Position numbers and translations under genes: made by a program. Below the pieces are notes generated by a model. That model was not told the origin of the DNA. It searched no databases and worked only from the letters and a program-made list of their open reading frames with translations. Positions 24,318 through 32,663 of a DNA stretch of 64,000 nucleotides are shown here, piece by piece. The number at the start of each line of letters is the position of its first letter. Position 1 is the first letter of the stretch. Origin of the DNA: Acidobacteriota bacterium (lineage in GTDB: Bacteria > Acidobacteriota > Terriglobia > Terriglobales > Acidobacteriaceae). The stretch spans positions 62,001 through 126,000 of the forward strand of contig JABCZH010000008.1 of the NCBI GenBank assembly GCA_013289795.1. The letters are read 5' to 3'.

Positions 24318-25856
24318 TCAGGATTTGTTACTTAGCACAGGTTCGACACCCGCCAGTTTAGCGAGAGCCTGCCAATGCCTTGGATGCGGAACTCGCCGAC
24401 CTTCCTGAATTGCCGAAGAATATGGTTCGCTCACCCCAAGCACCAAACGTATTTGAGATTTTGGCACTTCAGCAAGTGCTCGTTGAATCGCTTTCACGTA
24501 GACATCACGGGTGAGCCACGCAGGAAGGTCCGAAGTTTTCCACTCTCTAATCTTGTTCCTGTGTCGCAACATCGTGCCAGCCCGTTTTGCAAGAAATTCC
24601 GGACGTTGCGCATCTTTCCGTCCGGCATCGAAGTTCTCAAGGGCTACAGTGCGTGAACACTTCGCACAATACGTGTTGTCCCGTTGAATCTCTTTCCCGC
24701 AACTCCGGCAGAGACGACGCGGCTTTGGCGTTTCAACTTTCGGAAACGATGGCTGCCCTTTCGCTTCCCGTCGATGTTGCTGTGTCAACGGTGTCGAAAC
24801 TCGGGTGCCGGTTCCCGATTGGCGTGTGCTGTTCCAAAGCGCACGCGCGACATGTTCAGCCCACGGCGCAATCAGCTTTGCCCAGGTTGGAGCGGTATCA
24901 CTCAGCTTGGAGCAGAGTTGCGATCTCAATCTACAATTCCCGGTTTCAGTCTCAAAGAAATCAGCGCGCCGTAGGGGTTCTTGGCTTATCCAATTAAGCA
25001 ACCAATCCTCGATTTGCGGACGCACAGGTTCGAGAACATCCAGGGCGAGGGAATCCCGGTTTGGAGTGTCCGTATGTAAACCTAAACCGAGACCCGGATC
25101 AAGTCCCATAGCGGTCAATGCCAGTCTGCTCTCCGATTCGAGCAAAGCGAAACAATAATTGAGAATTGCGTGGACGGGTGTTACCGCTAAACGGGGTCCG
25201 CCAGACAACGGTGAGTGCCTGCTTCCAACCGTAAGCCAATGATTCGGGATTTGGCGCAAATCCGCCTTGGGCCAAAGCACTGGAGTCTTAGACCACGCAC
25301 CAAAATATGCGACTGCCGCGTGAGCTTCGAGTGTACGGATCGTTTGAAGGGTATCGGCGACAGCCAGTCTGTCTCGAAAAGTTGCGATTATCCCGGCTGT
25401 GGCGGGATCATTCAAACGCTCTTGTGTCACTCGTTGCTGCCCTGCGATCTTGGCGTCAATCAAGGCGCGAGAGATATCGAGCCCAATACCATTGTTGAGC
25501 GCAAGGGATTGGGCACGGCGCAACCGCGCATCACTAGATGCAGTCGGCCCAGTCACGAACAAGACTCTTCCAGTCGGAGTCAGCATTACGAACGAAGCGC
25601 CAACGTCGGCTAGCCATTTTAATGCCCCGAAGGTTGCGAACCCGTCGGCGGAGGTGCAGACCAAACGTTTCAGCCGATGACCGACACGGGCAAGCCTGAT
25701 CTTGCGCCGCTCCGGGCCCACACCATCCTCGATTTCGAGGTGACCGGATTGCATCCTCACACGCAGACCAAAACCGTGGATTGTAAGCACGCCACTCTTG
25801 CTGATTGGAGATTTGCCGGAATGAGTCGATTGCGGTAGGTTGTGCGAAGCTGCCAT
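24318..25856 (-). CDS. cas1: Cas1-family integrase (casposase-like) with C-terminal zinc ribbon and HTH
   Basis: A 512-residue protein. Residues about 20-110 form the beta-rich N-domain (GVLTIHGFGLRVRM, FGALKWLADVGASFVML). The catalytic helical domain carries Glu177 (RTLEAHAAVAYFGAW), His261 (GLGLGLHTD) and Asp273/Glu276 (SLALDVLEPVRP), the full Cas1 metal-binding set; VHAILNYCFALLESE and MGLDPGLG are further Cas1 landmarks. A zinc ribbon follows (C383, C386, C397, C400), then a helix-turn-helix at about 455-505 (SQIRLVLGVSEPYSSAI). No Cas2 gene or CRISPR array is present. Established knowledge: Cas1 of casposons often has an extra C-terminal HTH and integrates the element. The extra DNA-binding modules and the element ends at 18070 and 34647 argue for this role rather than spacer acquisition. 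Confidence 0.92.
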   Translation of the reverse strand: MAASHNLPQSTHSGKSPISKSGVLTIHGFGLRVRMQSGHLEIEDGVGPERRKIRLARVGHRLKRLVCTSADGFATFGALKWLADVGASFVMLTPTGRVLFVTGPTASSDARLRRAQSLALNNGIGLDISRALIDAKIAGQQRVTQERLNDPATAGIIATFRDRLAVADTLQTIRTLEAHAAVAYFGAWSKTPVLWPKADLRQIPNHWLTVGSRHSPLSGGPRLAVTPVHAILNYCFALLESESRLALTAMGLDPGLGLGLHTDTPNRDSLALDVLEPVRPQIEDWLLNWISQEPLRRADFFETETGNCRLRSQLCSKLSDTAPTWAKLIAPWAEHVARALWNSTRQSGTGTRVSTPLTQQHRREAKGQPSFPKVETPKPRRLCRSCGKEIQRDNTYCAKCSRTVALENFDAGRKDAQRPEFLAKRAGTMLRHRNKIREWKTSDLPAWLTRDVYVKAIQRALAEVPKSQIRLVLGVSEPYSSAIQEGRRVPHPRHWQALAKLAGVEPVLSNKS

Positions 25857-25954
25857 TGGAGTGCCTTTCCGATGGTAGACAGGGCTTGTCGCCTGTTAGT
25901 AGCAGTCGGCAGGCCCGTTTAAACCATTACTCATTATAAATCAGTGACATAGAG

Positions 25955-26911
25955 TCACGATGACATTCCATTTTTCGTTTGCCGATTGTTGTTTGCGTCC
26001 TGCTGCCCTGCATCGGAGAGGAAAAACATATCAAACAACTCCCTTAACGTGCTCACCGCAAATGCGTAAGGTAGTTCTTTTGCAACGGATTCCTCATCGA
26101 ATTCTGAGTGTGAAAATAGCCTCCCCTGTTCATCTACGTGCCACCATGGGAGTTGCCCGACCTTGCCAACATAAACCCTACGCCCTATCTCACCGACGGC
26201 TGGAACTCCCTTCGCTTGAAGTCCGTACATTCCGTAAGCCGCCATCCATTCACGCGTAGACATCTTTGCACGTTCGGCGATCAGCCAATTTGTCGCCATC
26301 TTTAATGCCTTCTGTTTTCGAGAGCGTTGTTTCTTGAGAGCGTCTGCGTCATGGATTCGGCCGCATGGACAAACACAGTCAAAGCAGTCAGCAAGCTCTT
26401 CAGGATTGAGTGCACTAAGGCCAAGATCGAGTCCAAGATCGAGTAACGCTCCGTGGTCGGGATCGCCTTTCGCGGCCTTTACTGGCCCTTTTCCAAATTT
26501 GAACTTTTGAAAATCCTCGCCAACTCGGTTGACCCTTCGCAGGGCATCCAAGTCACCGGCATTTGCTTTCTGTAACGCGATCCAAAGAGGTTCTTTGAAC
26601 CGCTTCCAGTAAAGCAGTTCCAAAAAACCCTGATCCATCTCACGCTGCGATGGGGGCCATGACGTAACTCCAACATCGACGAGAATAAGGTTCAGAGGAT
26701 CGTTGGTCGTCGGAGTGTACTGGGCGTTGGAATACCGCACCCTGACAGCCTCTAGGTCCTTTTCGAGACGCGACTCTATCTGCGCGATTCGTTCAACTGG
26801 CGGCTGCGGTCCGAGGGCCTGCCATGTTCTAACCGCATCTCGGTAAGCTGCTGTGCCTTCGATGAACAGCGGATGAACCTTCTGTTTCCAGGAGTCGGTT
26901 CGCCTTCCCAT
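25955..26911 (-). CDS. hypothetical protein of the casposon core
   Basis: A 318-residue soluble protein that I do not recognise. Features are a Cys/His cluster, CFDCVCPCGRIHD, that could bind zinc; a basic stretch after it (KKQRSRKQKALKMATNW); and N-terminal helices (ERIAQIESRLEKDLEAVRVR). It lies just upstream of cas1 on the same strand (98 bases between) and is divergent from the HTH-HNH-PolB genes, sharing an 86-base intergenic region with them. The position suggests a role in replication, integration or regulation of the element. Confidence 0.7.
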   Translation of the reverse strand: MGRRTDSWKQKVHPLFIEGTAAYRDAVRTWQALGPQPPVERIAQIESRLEKDLEAVRVRYSNAQYTPTTNDPLNLILVDVGVTSWPPSQREMDQGFLELLYWKRFKEPLWIALQKANAGDLDALRRVNRVGEDFQKFKFGKGPVKAAKGDPDHGALLDLGLDLGLSALNPEELADCFDCVCPCGRIHDADALKKQRSRKQKALKMATNWLIAERAKMSTREWMAAYGMYGLQAKGVPAVGEIGRRVYVGKVGQLPWWHVDEQGRLFSHSEFDEESVAKELPYAFAVSTLRELFDMFFLSDAGQQDANNNRQTKNGMSS

Positions 26912-26997
26912 TTGGCGAAGGATAACAGTCTGGGGACGCGAAAAGAAATTTCACGTCCCTGACCATCTGGATTCTTGGGCTTAGTCTTGCCTCTGTT

Positions 26998-27507
26998 ATG
27001 GCAAGAGCAGGCCCGACACATCGAAAATCACACCGATCAATCTCAACGTCCCCTATTTCTGGGCCTAGCTCTGCGGCTCGTGACCGCGCCCTCCACGTTC
27101 TCGCGGCCATGCGTAGCGACCCCAATCTGTCGCTGACCCACGCATCCAAGTTGCAAGGCGTCAAACCTGAAACGGTTAGGAAATACTTTCCATCGGCATT
27201 GAACGAGTCCAAAGGGAAGTACCGGGCCACGAAGAGCGATAGGTACGCCGCGACACTCTACGTTCCCGACGCCCACGGCAATTCTGTTGCCGTCAGAACT
27301 CGTTCTTCCAAGGAACGTGAACAGTTAGGCCGGTATCTCCGCGACTTGGGGCGGTACCTGCGCGGTAATCGTAACGCTCTTGCATCATGGCACGGAAAGA
27401 AGATCGCAGGAGTGGAACTCGTCACAGCAGGCCGGACGATTGTAGCAATCGAACCCGCCCTATCCGACTTCGTGCTGTATAGGTCATTCAGCGGCGGAGA
27501 TGCGTGA
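26998..27507 (+). CDS. helix-turn-helix DNA-binding protein
   Basis: A 169-residue basic protein. The central RALHVLAAMRSDPNLSLTHA followed by KLQGVKPETVRKYFPSAL is a helix-turn-helix (about residues 31-67), then GKYRATKSDRYAATLYVPD with a beta-hairpin and a C-terminal helical part (LGRYLRDLGRYLRGN, ALASWHGKKIAGVEL). The general pattern RAL-x-vla-mR-SL-A-gv-TVRkY is familiar from small HTH proteins near mobile nucleases. Its stop overlaps the HNH start by four bases (GTGA), so it heads an HTH-HNH-PolB operon and may regulate it or bind element DNA. Confidence 0.75.
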   Translation: MARAGPTHRKSHRSISTSPISGPSSAARDRALHVLAAMRSDPNLSLTHASKLQGVKPETVRKYFPSALNESKGKYRATKSDRYAATLYVPDAHGNSVAVRTRSSKEREQLGRYLRDLGRYLRGNRNALASWHGKKIAGVELVTAGRTIVAIEPALSDFVLYRSFSGGDA

Positions 27508-27926
27508 AAGATCAGCAGCCAATCCGAACTGCCCGGCGCAAAGCTGTCAGGCAGGATCGACTTGGTGTCAACGCGTTTTGTCTTTTCTGCGGTTATGCCT
27601 GCCTGGAATCGCTCACGCAAGTATCACGCCATTGGCTCGCAGCGAGAGGGATTACCAATGATCGCTTAAATCGCTTAACTGAGGACCATCACAATTTCGG
27701 GGAAGCGCATGACCCAGATGCAATCGTAACTTTGTGCCTCAATTGTCATCGGGAAATTACCGAAGGATTGGCAGGTGAAGGGGTCAGTATGCACCCCGAA
27801 ACAAATCTACTGAAGCTCATCGTTCTCATACTCAAAGCTTCGGCTGTCCTTTTTGAATCGCTCGCAAAGTCGTATCGCAAGTGGGCAAATCTGTTGGAAC
27901 GCCACGTGGAGGTTAATCATGAGTAA
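27504..27926 (+). CDS. HNH endonuclease with Cys4 zinc site
   Basis: A 140-residue HNH-type nuclease. C26/C29 (FCLFCG) and C78/C81 (LCLNCHRE) would hold a structural zinc. Between them, EDHHNFG (D61, H62, H63) supplies the general-base His, and H82 of CHRE the last metal ligand. The C-terminal 50 residues are helical. Starts at GTG, overlapping the HTH gene, and overlaps the PolB start by eight bases, so the three are translationally coupled. HNH nucleases accompany Cas1 and PolB in several casposons (established), though their role in transposition is unclear. Confidence 0.85.
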   Translation: MKDQQPIRTARRKAVRQDRLGVNAFCLFCGYACLESLTQVSRHWLAARGITNDRLNRLTEDHHNFGEAHDPDAIVTLCLNCHREITEGLAGEGVSMHPETNLLKLIVLILKASAVLFESLAKSYRKWANLLERHVEVNHE

Positions 27927-30885
27927 AAAACAAAGGAAGACTGCACCGATTCCCGACATCTACGTTCGAGCACACACTGTCGTACAAAGCAACGGAAAGC
28001 GCGGAAAGAAGAAGGACGAAAACAAGAAGAACGACCACCCTGCGGATAAGGCCCCAAAGTGGCCGGATCATGCGCTGATCTTCGATGGTGAATCTAGGAT
28101 TACCGCCGATCAAACCCTGACATTCGGGTTCTGGCGCTTCTGCCAATTGCGGGATGGTGTATACGTGCCTCTGGAAGAAGGAATCTTCCACGATCACGAT
28201 CTTCCCGTGGAGGAACTGAACGTGCTTCGCAAATACGCGAGAGCCGCAAAGCCCGAGACCGCTGTCGACGGTTGCGACCGCTTGCGCCTTTACTCCCGCG
28301 CAAAGTTCATTGCGGAAGTTTTCGGGATGGCGATTCAGGCCAAGGCACTCATCGTCTGTTTCAATGCCGGGTTCGACCTAAGCAGGCTTGCTGTGGATTG
28401 GGAGACCGCAAAGAACGGCGGGTGGTCGTTGATCCTGTCTCAGTGGCGCAACCCGAAAACGGCTGAGCTGGGGGCGAATAAGTTTTTTCCGCGTATTGTC
28501 GTCAAGGCACTCAACAGCAAAACGGCAATCATCAATTCCACTCGCGCACCTATGTCTGAGCCGAAGAAGAAAGGTCAGCATGTTAAGCTTTGGCCAGCCG
28601 CTAGATTCCTGGACGTGCGCACTCTGCTCTGGGCACTTCGCAACAAATCCTATTCGCTAAAAACAGGATGTAAGAAGTTTGAAGTTCCTGGAAAGCTAGA
28701 CCATAAGCCAACCGGGCGTGTGGATTTGGAAGAGGTGGAGTATTGCAGACAGGATGTTCGATCTACGGTTGGTCTGCTGAATGCTGTGAAGCAGGAGTAC
28801 GACCTGCATCCAATCGCTCCCGGTCCTGACAAAATGTTCAGCCCGGCCAGCGTGGCGAAGGGCTATCTCGAAGAGCTGCACATTTTGCATCCGAGCGAGA
28901 AAGTTAGAGATGCAGATGCCGCATACGGCATTTTCATGCAAAGTTACTTCGGCGGGCGGGCGGAGTGCCGCATTCGCAATTGGGAACTACCAACCTGTCC
29001 GGTGGATTTCATGTCTCAGTACCCCACCGTGAACGAACTCTTAGGCAATTGGGCTGTGCTTACGGCTGAGAATGTCACCTTCCCCGAGGCGACAGCAGAA
29101 GTGCGGCGGCTGCTCTCGCAGATTACTCTTAGCCGCTGCTTTGACCGCGAACTGTGGCCCGAATTCAAGTTCTTTGCCCTGGTTCGCCCGGATAACGACA
29201 TTCTTCCCGTGCGGACCATCTACAACGGCACGACTCAGAACATCGGAATCAACTTCCTTAGTAGCAAAGAGCCAATCTGGTTCGCAGGGCCAGACATCAT
29301 TGCATCCATTCTCCTAACCGGAAAGGTCCCTCACATCGAAAAGGCCATCCGGGTAGTTCCGCAAGGCAAACAGGCTGGGTTAACGTCAACATCCCTGCGC
29401 GGCATGGTTTTGGTGGATGCCAACAAGAATAGTTTCTTTAAGCACGTCATCGAACAGCGAGCGGCAAACGAATCAAATCCAGAACTCCATTATTGGTTGA
29501 AGATTCTCGCCAACAGCGGGTCCTATGGTCTATTCGTAGAACTCAATCCGAACGAAGCCGATGACGCAGAACTGAAGGTCTTTGCAGGTGGAGAGTCTTT
29601 TGAGACTACTTCCGACGTGGTAGAAGAACCCGGAAAGTGGTTCGCACCTCACATCGCTTCACTCATCACATCCGGTGGCCGCCTACTTCTGGGAATGCTC
29701 GAAAAGTGCATAGCTGATGCCGGCGGAGCATTCCTGTTTTGTGACACCGACAGCGCCGCCATCGTGTCGTCGCAGCGTGGCGGGCATGTTGCCATGCCGG
29801 ATGGCGCGAAGCCTATCAAGGCGCTTTCCTGGGCTGAGGTGCAAAGCATCGTTGACAGATTTGAGCTTCTCAACCCTTACGACCGCAAGGTCGTTCCTGG
29901 CTCGATTCTCAAGATTCATAAACTGAATTGGGGGCCTAACAAACAGCGCCGTCAACTCTTCGGCTACAGCATAGCTGCGAAGAGGTATGCGCTTTATACG
30001 AAATCCCACAACGACATTGAGATCGTGGAACCCAAAGCGCATGGTCTTGGCTATTTTTATGCGCCCAAGGATTCCCGTGAAGGATGGGACCACGAAATCC
30101 CGCAGTGGATATTCGAGGCTTGGGACTGGATCATTCGCGGGGTCCTCGGATTGAAGCGCACGAAGCCTTCATGGTTTGATCTTCCAGTCATGATGCGGTT
30201 GGCCGTCAGCACCCCACATCACGCATTGCAATACCTTGCCAAGGGGCCACTCACGCGCCCGAACAATTTCATGATGCTTCCACAAATAGACCGCTTTGGA
30301 TGTCCACAAAACGTTGACCCGGACAAGTTCACCCTGATAACTCCTTTTTCTGACGTACGAGAAGATTGGATGAAGTCGAAATGTATCAACATCCACGATT
30401 GCGCTTCGCCCATTTACGAACTCACTGGCGAATATGACGGCACGAGAGCGGTCGCAAAGAGTTTCTTCATGCTCATGGACTCGTACCAGAATCATCCAGA
30501 GGCCAAAAGCCTCGGGCCTGACGGGAACCCGTGCGAATTCGATACGCGGGGTTTGTTGCAGCGAGCGCATATCATCGCGAACTGGCCGCCAGTCTACATC
30601 GGGAAAGAATCGGATAAACATTGGGAAGAAGGGGAAGATTTGAGCCTGTTGGAATTCAGAGCAATCCAGTACCGGCGAAAAGGGAACGCTGTCGCGAATG
30701 ACGAGCAATTGGCACGGATTGCCAAGGTTCCGAAGAGGGAATTCATGCGTCGTGGGATCAATCAGCACACTCTAGAAAAGATTTGTAAGCCGGAATTCGT
30801 CAGGGCAAGCAAGCTGGCGAAGTGTTTGAAGGTGCTCGTAGAATATGAGGCATACATAAACCAGTTGCGAAAGTCTCCTGATTGA
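27919..30885 (+). CDS. polB: family B DNA polymerase of a casposon
   Basis: 988 residues from the ATG at 27919 (GGAGG eight bases upstream). The proofreading exonuclease has ExoI D56/E58 (LIFDGES), ExoII D153 (CFNAGFDLSRLA) and ExoIII D279 (EYCRQDVRS). The polymerase has motif A VDFMSQYPTV (D363), motif B KILANSGSYG (K528, Y536) and motif C CDTDS (D609, D611), so all key residues are present. A C-terminal extension (VPKREFMRRGINQHTLEKI) looks like an HTH. Bacterial chromosomes rarely carry PolB apart from Pol II; here it is far from Pol II in sequence style and sits next to cas1 and HNH, as in casposons, where it is thought to copy the element. Whether it is protein-primed or uses another primer cannot be told. 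Confidence 0.93.
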   Translation: MSKKQRKTAPIPDIYVRAHTVVQSNGKRGKKKDENKKNDHPADKAPKWPDHALIFDGESRITADQTLTFGFWRFCQLRDGVYVPLEEGIFHDHDLPVEELNVLRKYARAAKPETAVDGCDRLRLYSRAKFIAEVFGMAIQAKALIVCFNAGFDLSRLAVDWETAKNGGWSLILSQWRNPKTAELGANKFFPRIVVKALNSKTAIINSTRAPMSEPKKKGQHVKLWPAARFLDVRTLLWALRNKSYSLKTGCKKFEVPGKLDHKPTGRVDLEEVEYCRQDVRSTVGLLNAVKQEYDLHPIAPGPDKMFSPASVAKGYLEELHILHPSEKVRDADAAYGIFMQSYFGGRAECRIRNWELPTCPVDFMSQYPTVNELLGNWAVLTAENVTFPEATAEVRRLLSQITLSRCFDRELWPEFKFFALVRPDNDILPVRTIYNGTTQNIGINFLSSKEPIWFAGPDIIASILLTGKVPHIEKAIRVVPQGKQAGLTSTSLRGMVLVDANKNSFFKHVIEQRAANESNPELHYWLKILANSGSYGLFVELNPNEADDAELKVFAGGESFETTSDVVEEPGKWFAPHIASLITSGGRLLLGMLEKCIADAGGAFLFCDTDSAAIVSSQRGGHVAMPDGAKPIKALSWAEVQSIVDRFELLNPYDRKVVPGSILKIHKLNWGPNKQRRQLFGYSIAAKRYALYTKSHNDIEIVEPKAHGLGYFYAPKDSREGWDHEIPQWIFEAWDWIIRGVLGLKRTKPSWFDLPVMMRLAVSTPHHALQYLAKGPLTRPNNFMMLPQIDRFGCPQNVDPDKFTLITPFSDVREDWMKSKCINIHDCASPIYELTGEYDGTRAVAKSFFMLMDSYQNHPEAKSLGPDGNPCEFDTRGLLQRAHIIANWPPVYIGKESDKHWEEGEDLSLLEFRAIQYRRKGNAVANDEQLARIAKVPKREFMRRGINQHTLEKICKPEFVRASKLAKCLKVLVEYEAYINQLRKSPD

Positions 30886-31084
30886 ACTACAGTCTTCACT
30901 CGTATACTTCCCCGGAACAATCCCCCAAGGATTTAGGAGCATCAAACGGCTGAAACGTTGACGCTCGTATGTGTCTTTGGTGTTTACGTGTTTCGGCACG
31001 TCAAGCCGCGGGTCTGTAGGCTACATCAAGAATCGGAACGAGGACACCGCCCCAATTAAGACAGCGGAACAATGAGTTTTTTAA

Positions 31085-32503
31085 ATGGCACAACAACTAA
31101 GCACATACCTTGGAGTCAAGTCCAACGATCTAGAGAATGCCGGTGTCCTGGATACTGTCATCGGAGTAGACACCCATCTTTTTGTTGACCCTCTTTTGCT
31201 CAATAGTGCGAAGACCCCCGAGTTCAAGGCCTCCCGGCAGAAGGTTGAGAAGCATTATGAAGAAATACTCTTGCTGCTTTCCAAGTCTGAGAAACGTGAC
31301 GATCGCGCGTGGCGAGGTGCCCAAGAGCGGCTTGTATTTCGTGAGCTACCGGGTACTGCCATCGGTTATTCCGCCAAGTCTGATGACGGGAGAGGTATTG
31401 GTCCTGTACTCGGCAACCGCTTGCTAGAATCTGCGTGGGAGATTATTAAACTCGGAATCTCTGATCCCGTGATTTTCGAGTTATTGGGTCTGTTTGAAGA
31501 GGACTTCGGGGCTGATCGCTTGAGCGACATGACCATACGTATCATCCGTCATGACCTGTACGAATACACCGACAGGACGAGCAGAGAGCTAGACCTCAAG
31601 GATCTTGCACATTTGAAGACTTCTGAAAAGACTTACCTTGTGCCGCATCATCCCAGCAGGACAAAACCTCTCATCTTCCTGCCAACGGAACTTTTGAGAG
31701 ACCTACCTGTTGCGCAATCATGGGATGGAATCGACGCAGTCGCCGCCCATAACCAAGCGCTACGGCAACGAATCAATCAGATGGTGGCTGGCATCTGGGG
31801 CAAACGGCGAAGGATTCCGAAACCCGAGCTCCGGAAGGCCATCTTCGAAAATCCCGACGCCCTCAAGGAACTGATTCGCGTCTACAAGGAGAGTCGACCG
31901 AAGCCGTACGATTTCGCAACGGACCCCGCAGGTGAGGTGAAGTGGTACTTCTTTGGGAAAGAGTCAGCCAATAGGTTTCCTCTTCCTCTAACATTTCAGC
32001 CCAAGCAAGGCTTGTCGGGCGTAGAGGGCGTTGTTGAAAGCATCATTGCCCAATTCAAGCGCAATATCGAGGACAACGGACTAAGGGAACACCTTTTTAG
32101 GGATGGCTCGCCGCTCCATGAACGTTATAGCCAGCGCCTGTTCTTTGCTACTGCCGATACCTATTGTGCAGCCAGTAATCTCGATCTGAGCCGCGAGCCG
32201 AACGGCGGAAACGGCCCGGTAGATTTCAAAATCAGCAGTGGCTACGACGCGCGGGTTCTGGTGGAAATCAAGTTGTCATCGAATCCACATCTTGTTCAAG
32301 GCTTTGAGCATCAACTGCCAGCTTACGAGAAAAGCGAAAATACGACATCTACTTTCTACGTGGTAATCCGCGTGACTGAATCAGAAAAACAAATCAAACA
32401 AGTTCGGGAGATTTACAACAAGGCGCAGGCCGACGGTAAAAAAGTGCCGAAGCTGGTTGTTATTGACGCGATGGAAAAGCCATCAGCCAGCAAACGGAGG
32501 TAG
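31085..32503 (+). CDS. PD-(D/E)XK nuclease-like protein
   Basis: A 472-residue protein with two parts. The N-terminal region (QQLSTYLGVKSNDLENAG, VDTHLFVDPLLL, GYSAKSDDGRGIG, FGADRLSDMTIRII) resembles proteins of unknown function often found near defence genes. The C-terminal domain has a PD-(D/E)XK pattern: D380 (PVDFK), then E394-I-K396 (VLVEIKLSSN), followed by a helix with QLPAYEKSE, the usual QxxxY-like element. It probably cuts DNA. It follows PolB after a 199-base gap and its stop codon is next to a truncated GloVer fragment, so it marks the last intact cargo gene before host-like sequence. Confidence 0.75.
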   Translation: MAQQLSTYLGVKSNDLENAGVLDTVIGVDTHLFVDPLLLNSAKTPEFKASRQKVEKHYEEILLLLSKSEKRDDRAWRGAQERLVFRELPGTAIGYSAKSDDGRGIGPVLGNRLLESAWEIIKLGISDPVIFELLGLFEEDFGADRLSDMTIRIIRHDLYEYTDRTSRELDLKDLAHLKTSEKTYLVPHHPSRTKPLIFLPTELLRDLPVAQSWDGIDAVAAHNQALRQRINQMVAGIWGKRRRIPKPELRKAIFENPDALKELIRVYKESRPKPYDFATDPAGEVKWYFFGKESANRFPLPLTFQPKQGLSGVEGVVESIIAQFKRNIEDNGLREHLFRDGSPLHERYSQRLFFATADTYCAASNLDLSREPNGGNGPVDFKISSGYDARVLVEIKLSSNPHLVQGFEHQLPAYEKSENTTSTFYVVIRVTESEKQIKQVREIYNKAQADGKKVPKLVVIDAMEKPSASKRR

Positions 32504-32504
32504 T

Positions 32505-32637
32505 GGACGTTCGCGCCGTTGGCCCCATCGAAATTCACCAGAGTGTTGAACGCGTCTGTGCAGGCGCGGCAATCGCCCATTGCGGCACAGAACACAAACA
32601 CGGCCCAGCCCTTTTCCTACTCGCTCGGTTTTGTCAT
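32505..32637 (-). pseudogene. truncated GloVer-repeat gene remnant
   Basis: On the minus strand, ATG at 32637 begins MTKPSE, an in-frame TAG follows, and then EKGWAVFVFCAAMGDC and FNTLVNFDGANGAN. This matches the start of the neighbouring GloVer proteins (MTKLRG, LCAATA and FTTLHSFNGADG). The similarity stops at about 32508, next to the stop codon of the nuclease gene, so the rest of the gene is missing. It has no promoter of its own and lies 26 bases after the intact GloVer gene. Confidence 0.65.
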
Positions 32638-32663
32638 CGGGCAATCCCCGTTGCAGTCTATAG

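Noticed and set aside
24073-32503. A CRISPR array near Cas1
   Set aside because: I found no regularly spaced repeats of about 28-37 bases in the gene-free gaps (24073-24317, 25857-25954, 30886-31084), and no Cas2 or effector gene.
32413-32637. The GloVer-like frame as a functional small gene
   Set aside because: It has an in-frame stop after six codons, no promoter and ends inside the nuclease gene's antisense strand, so it is treated as a remnant.
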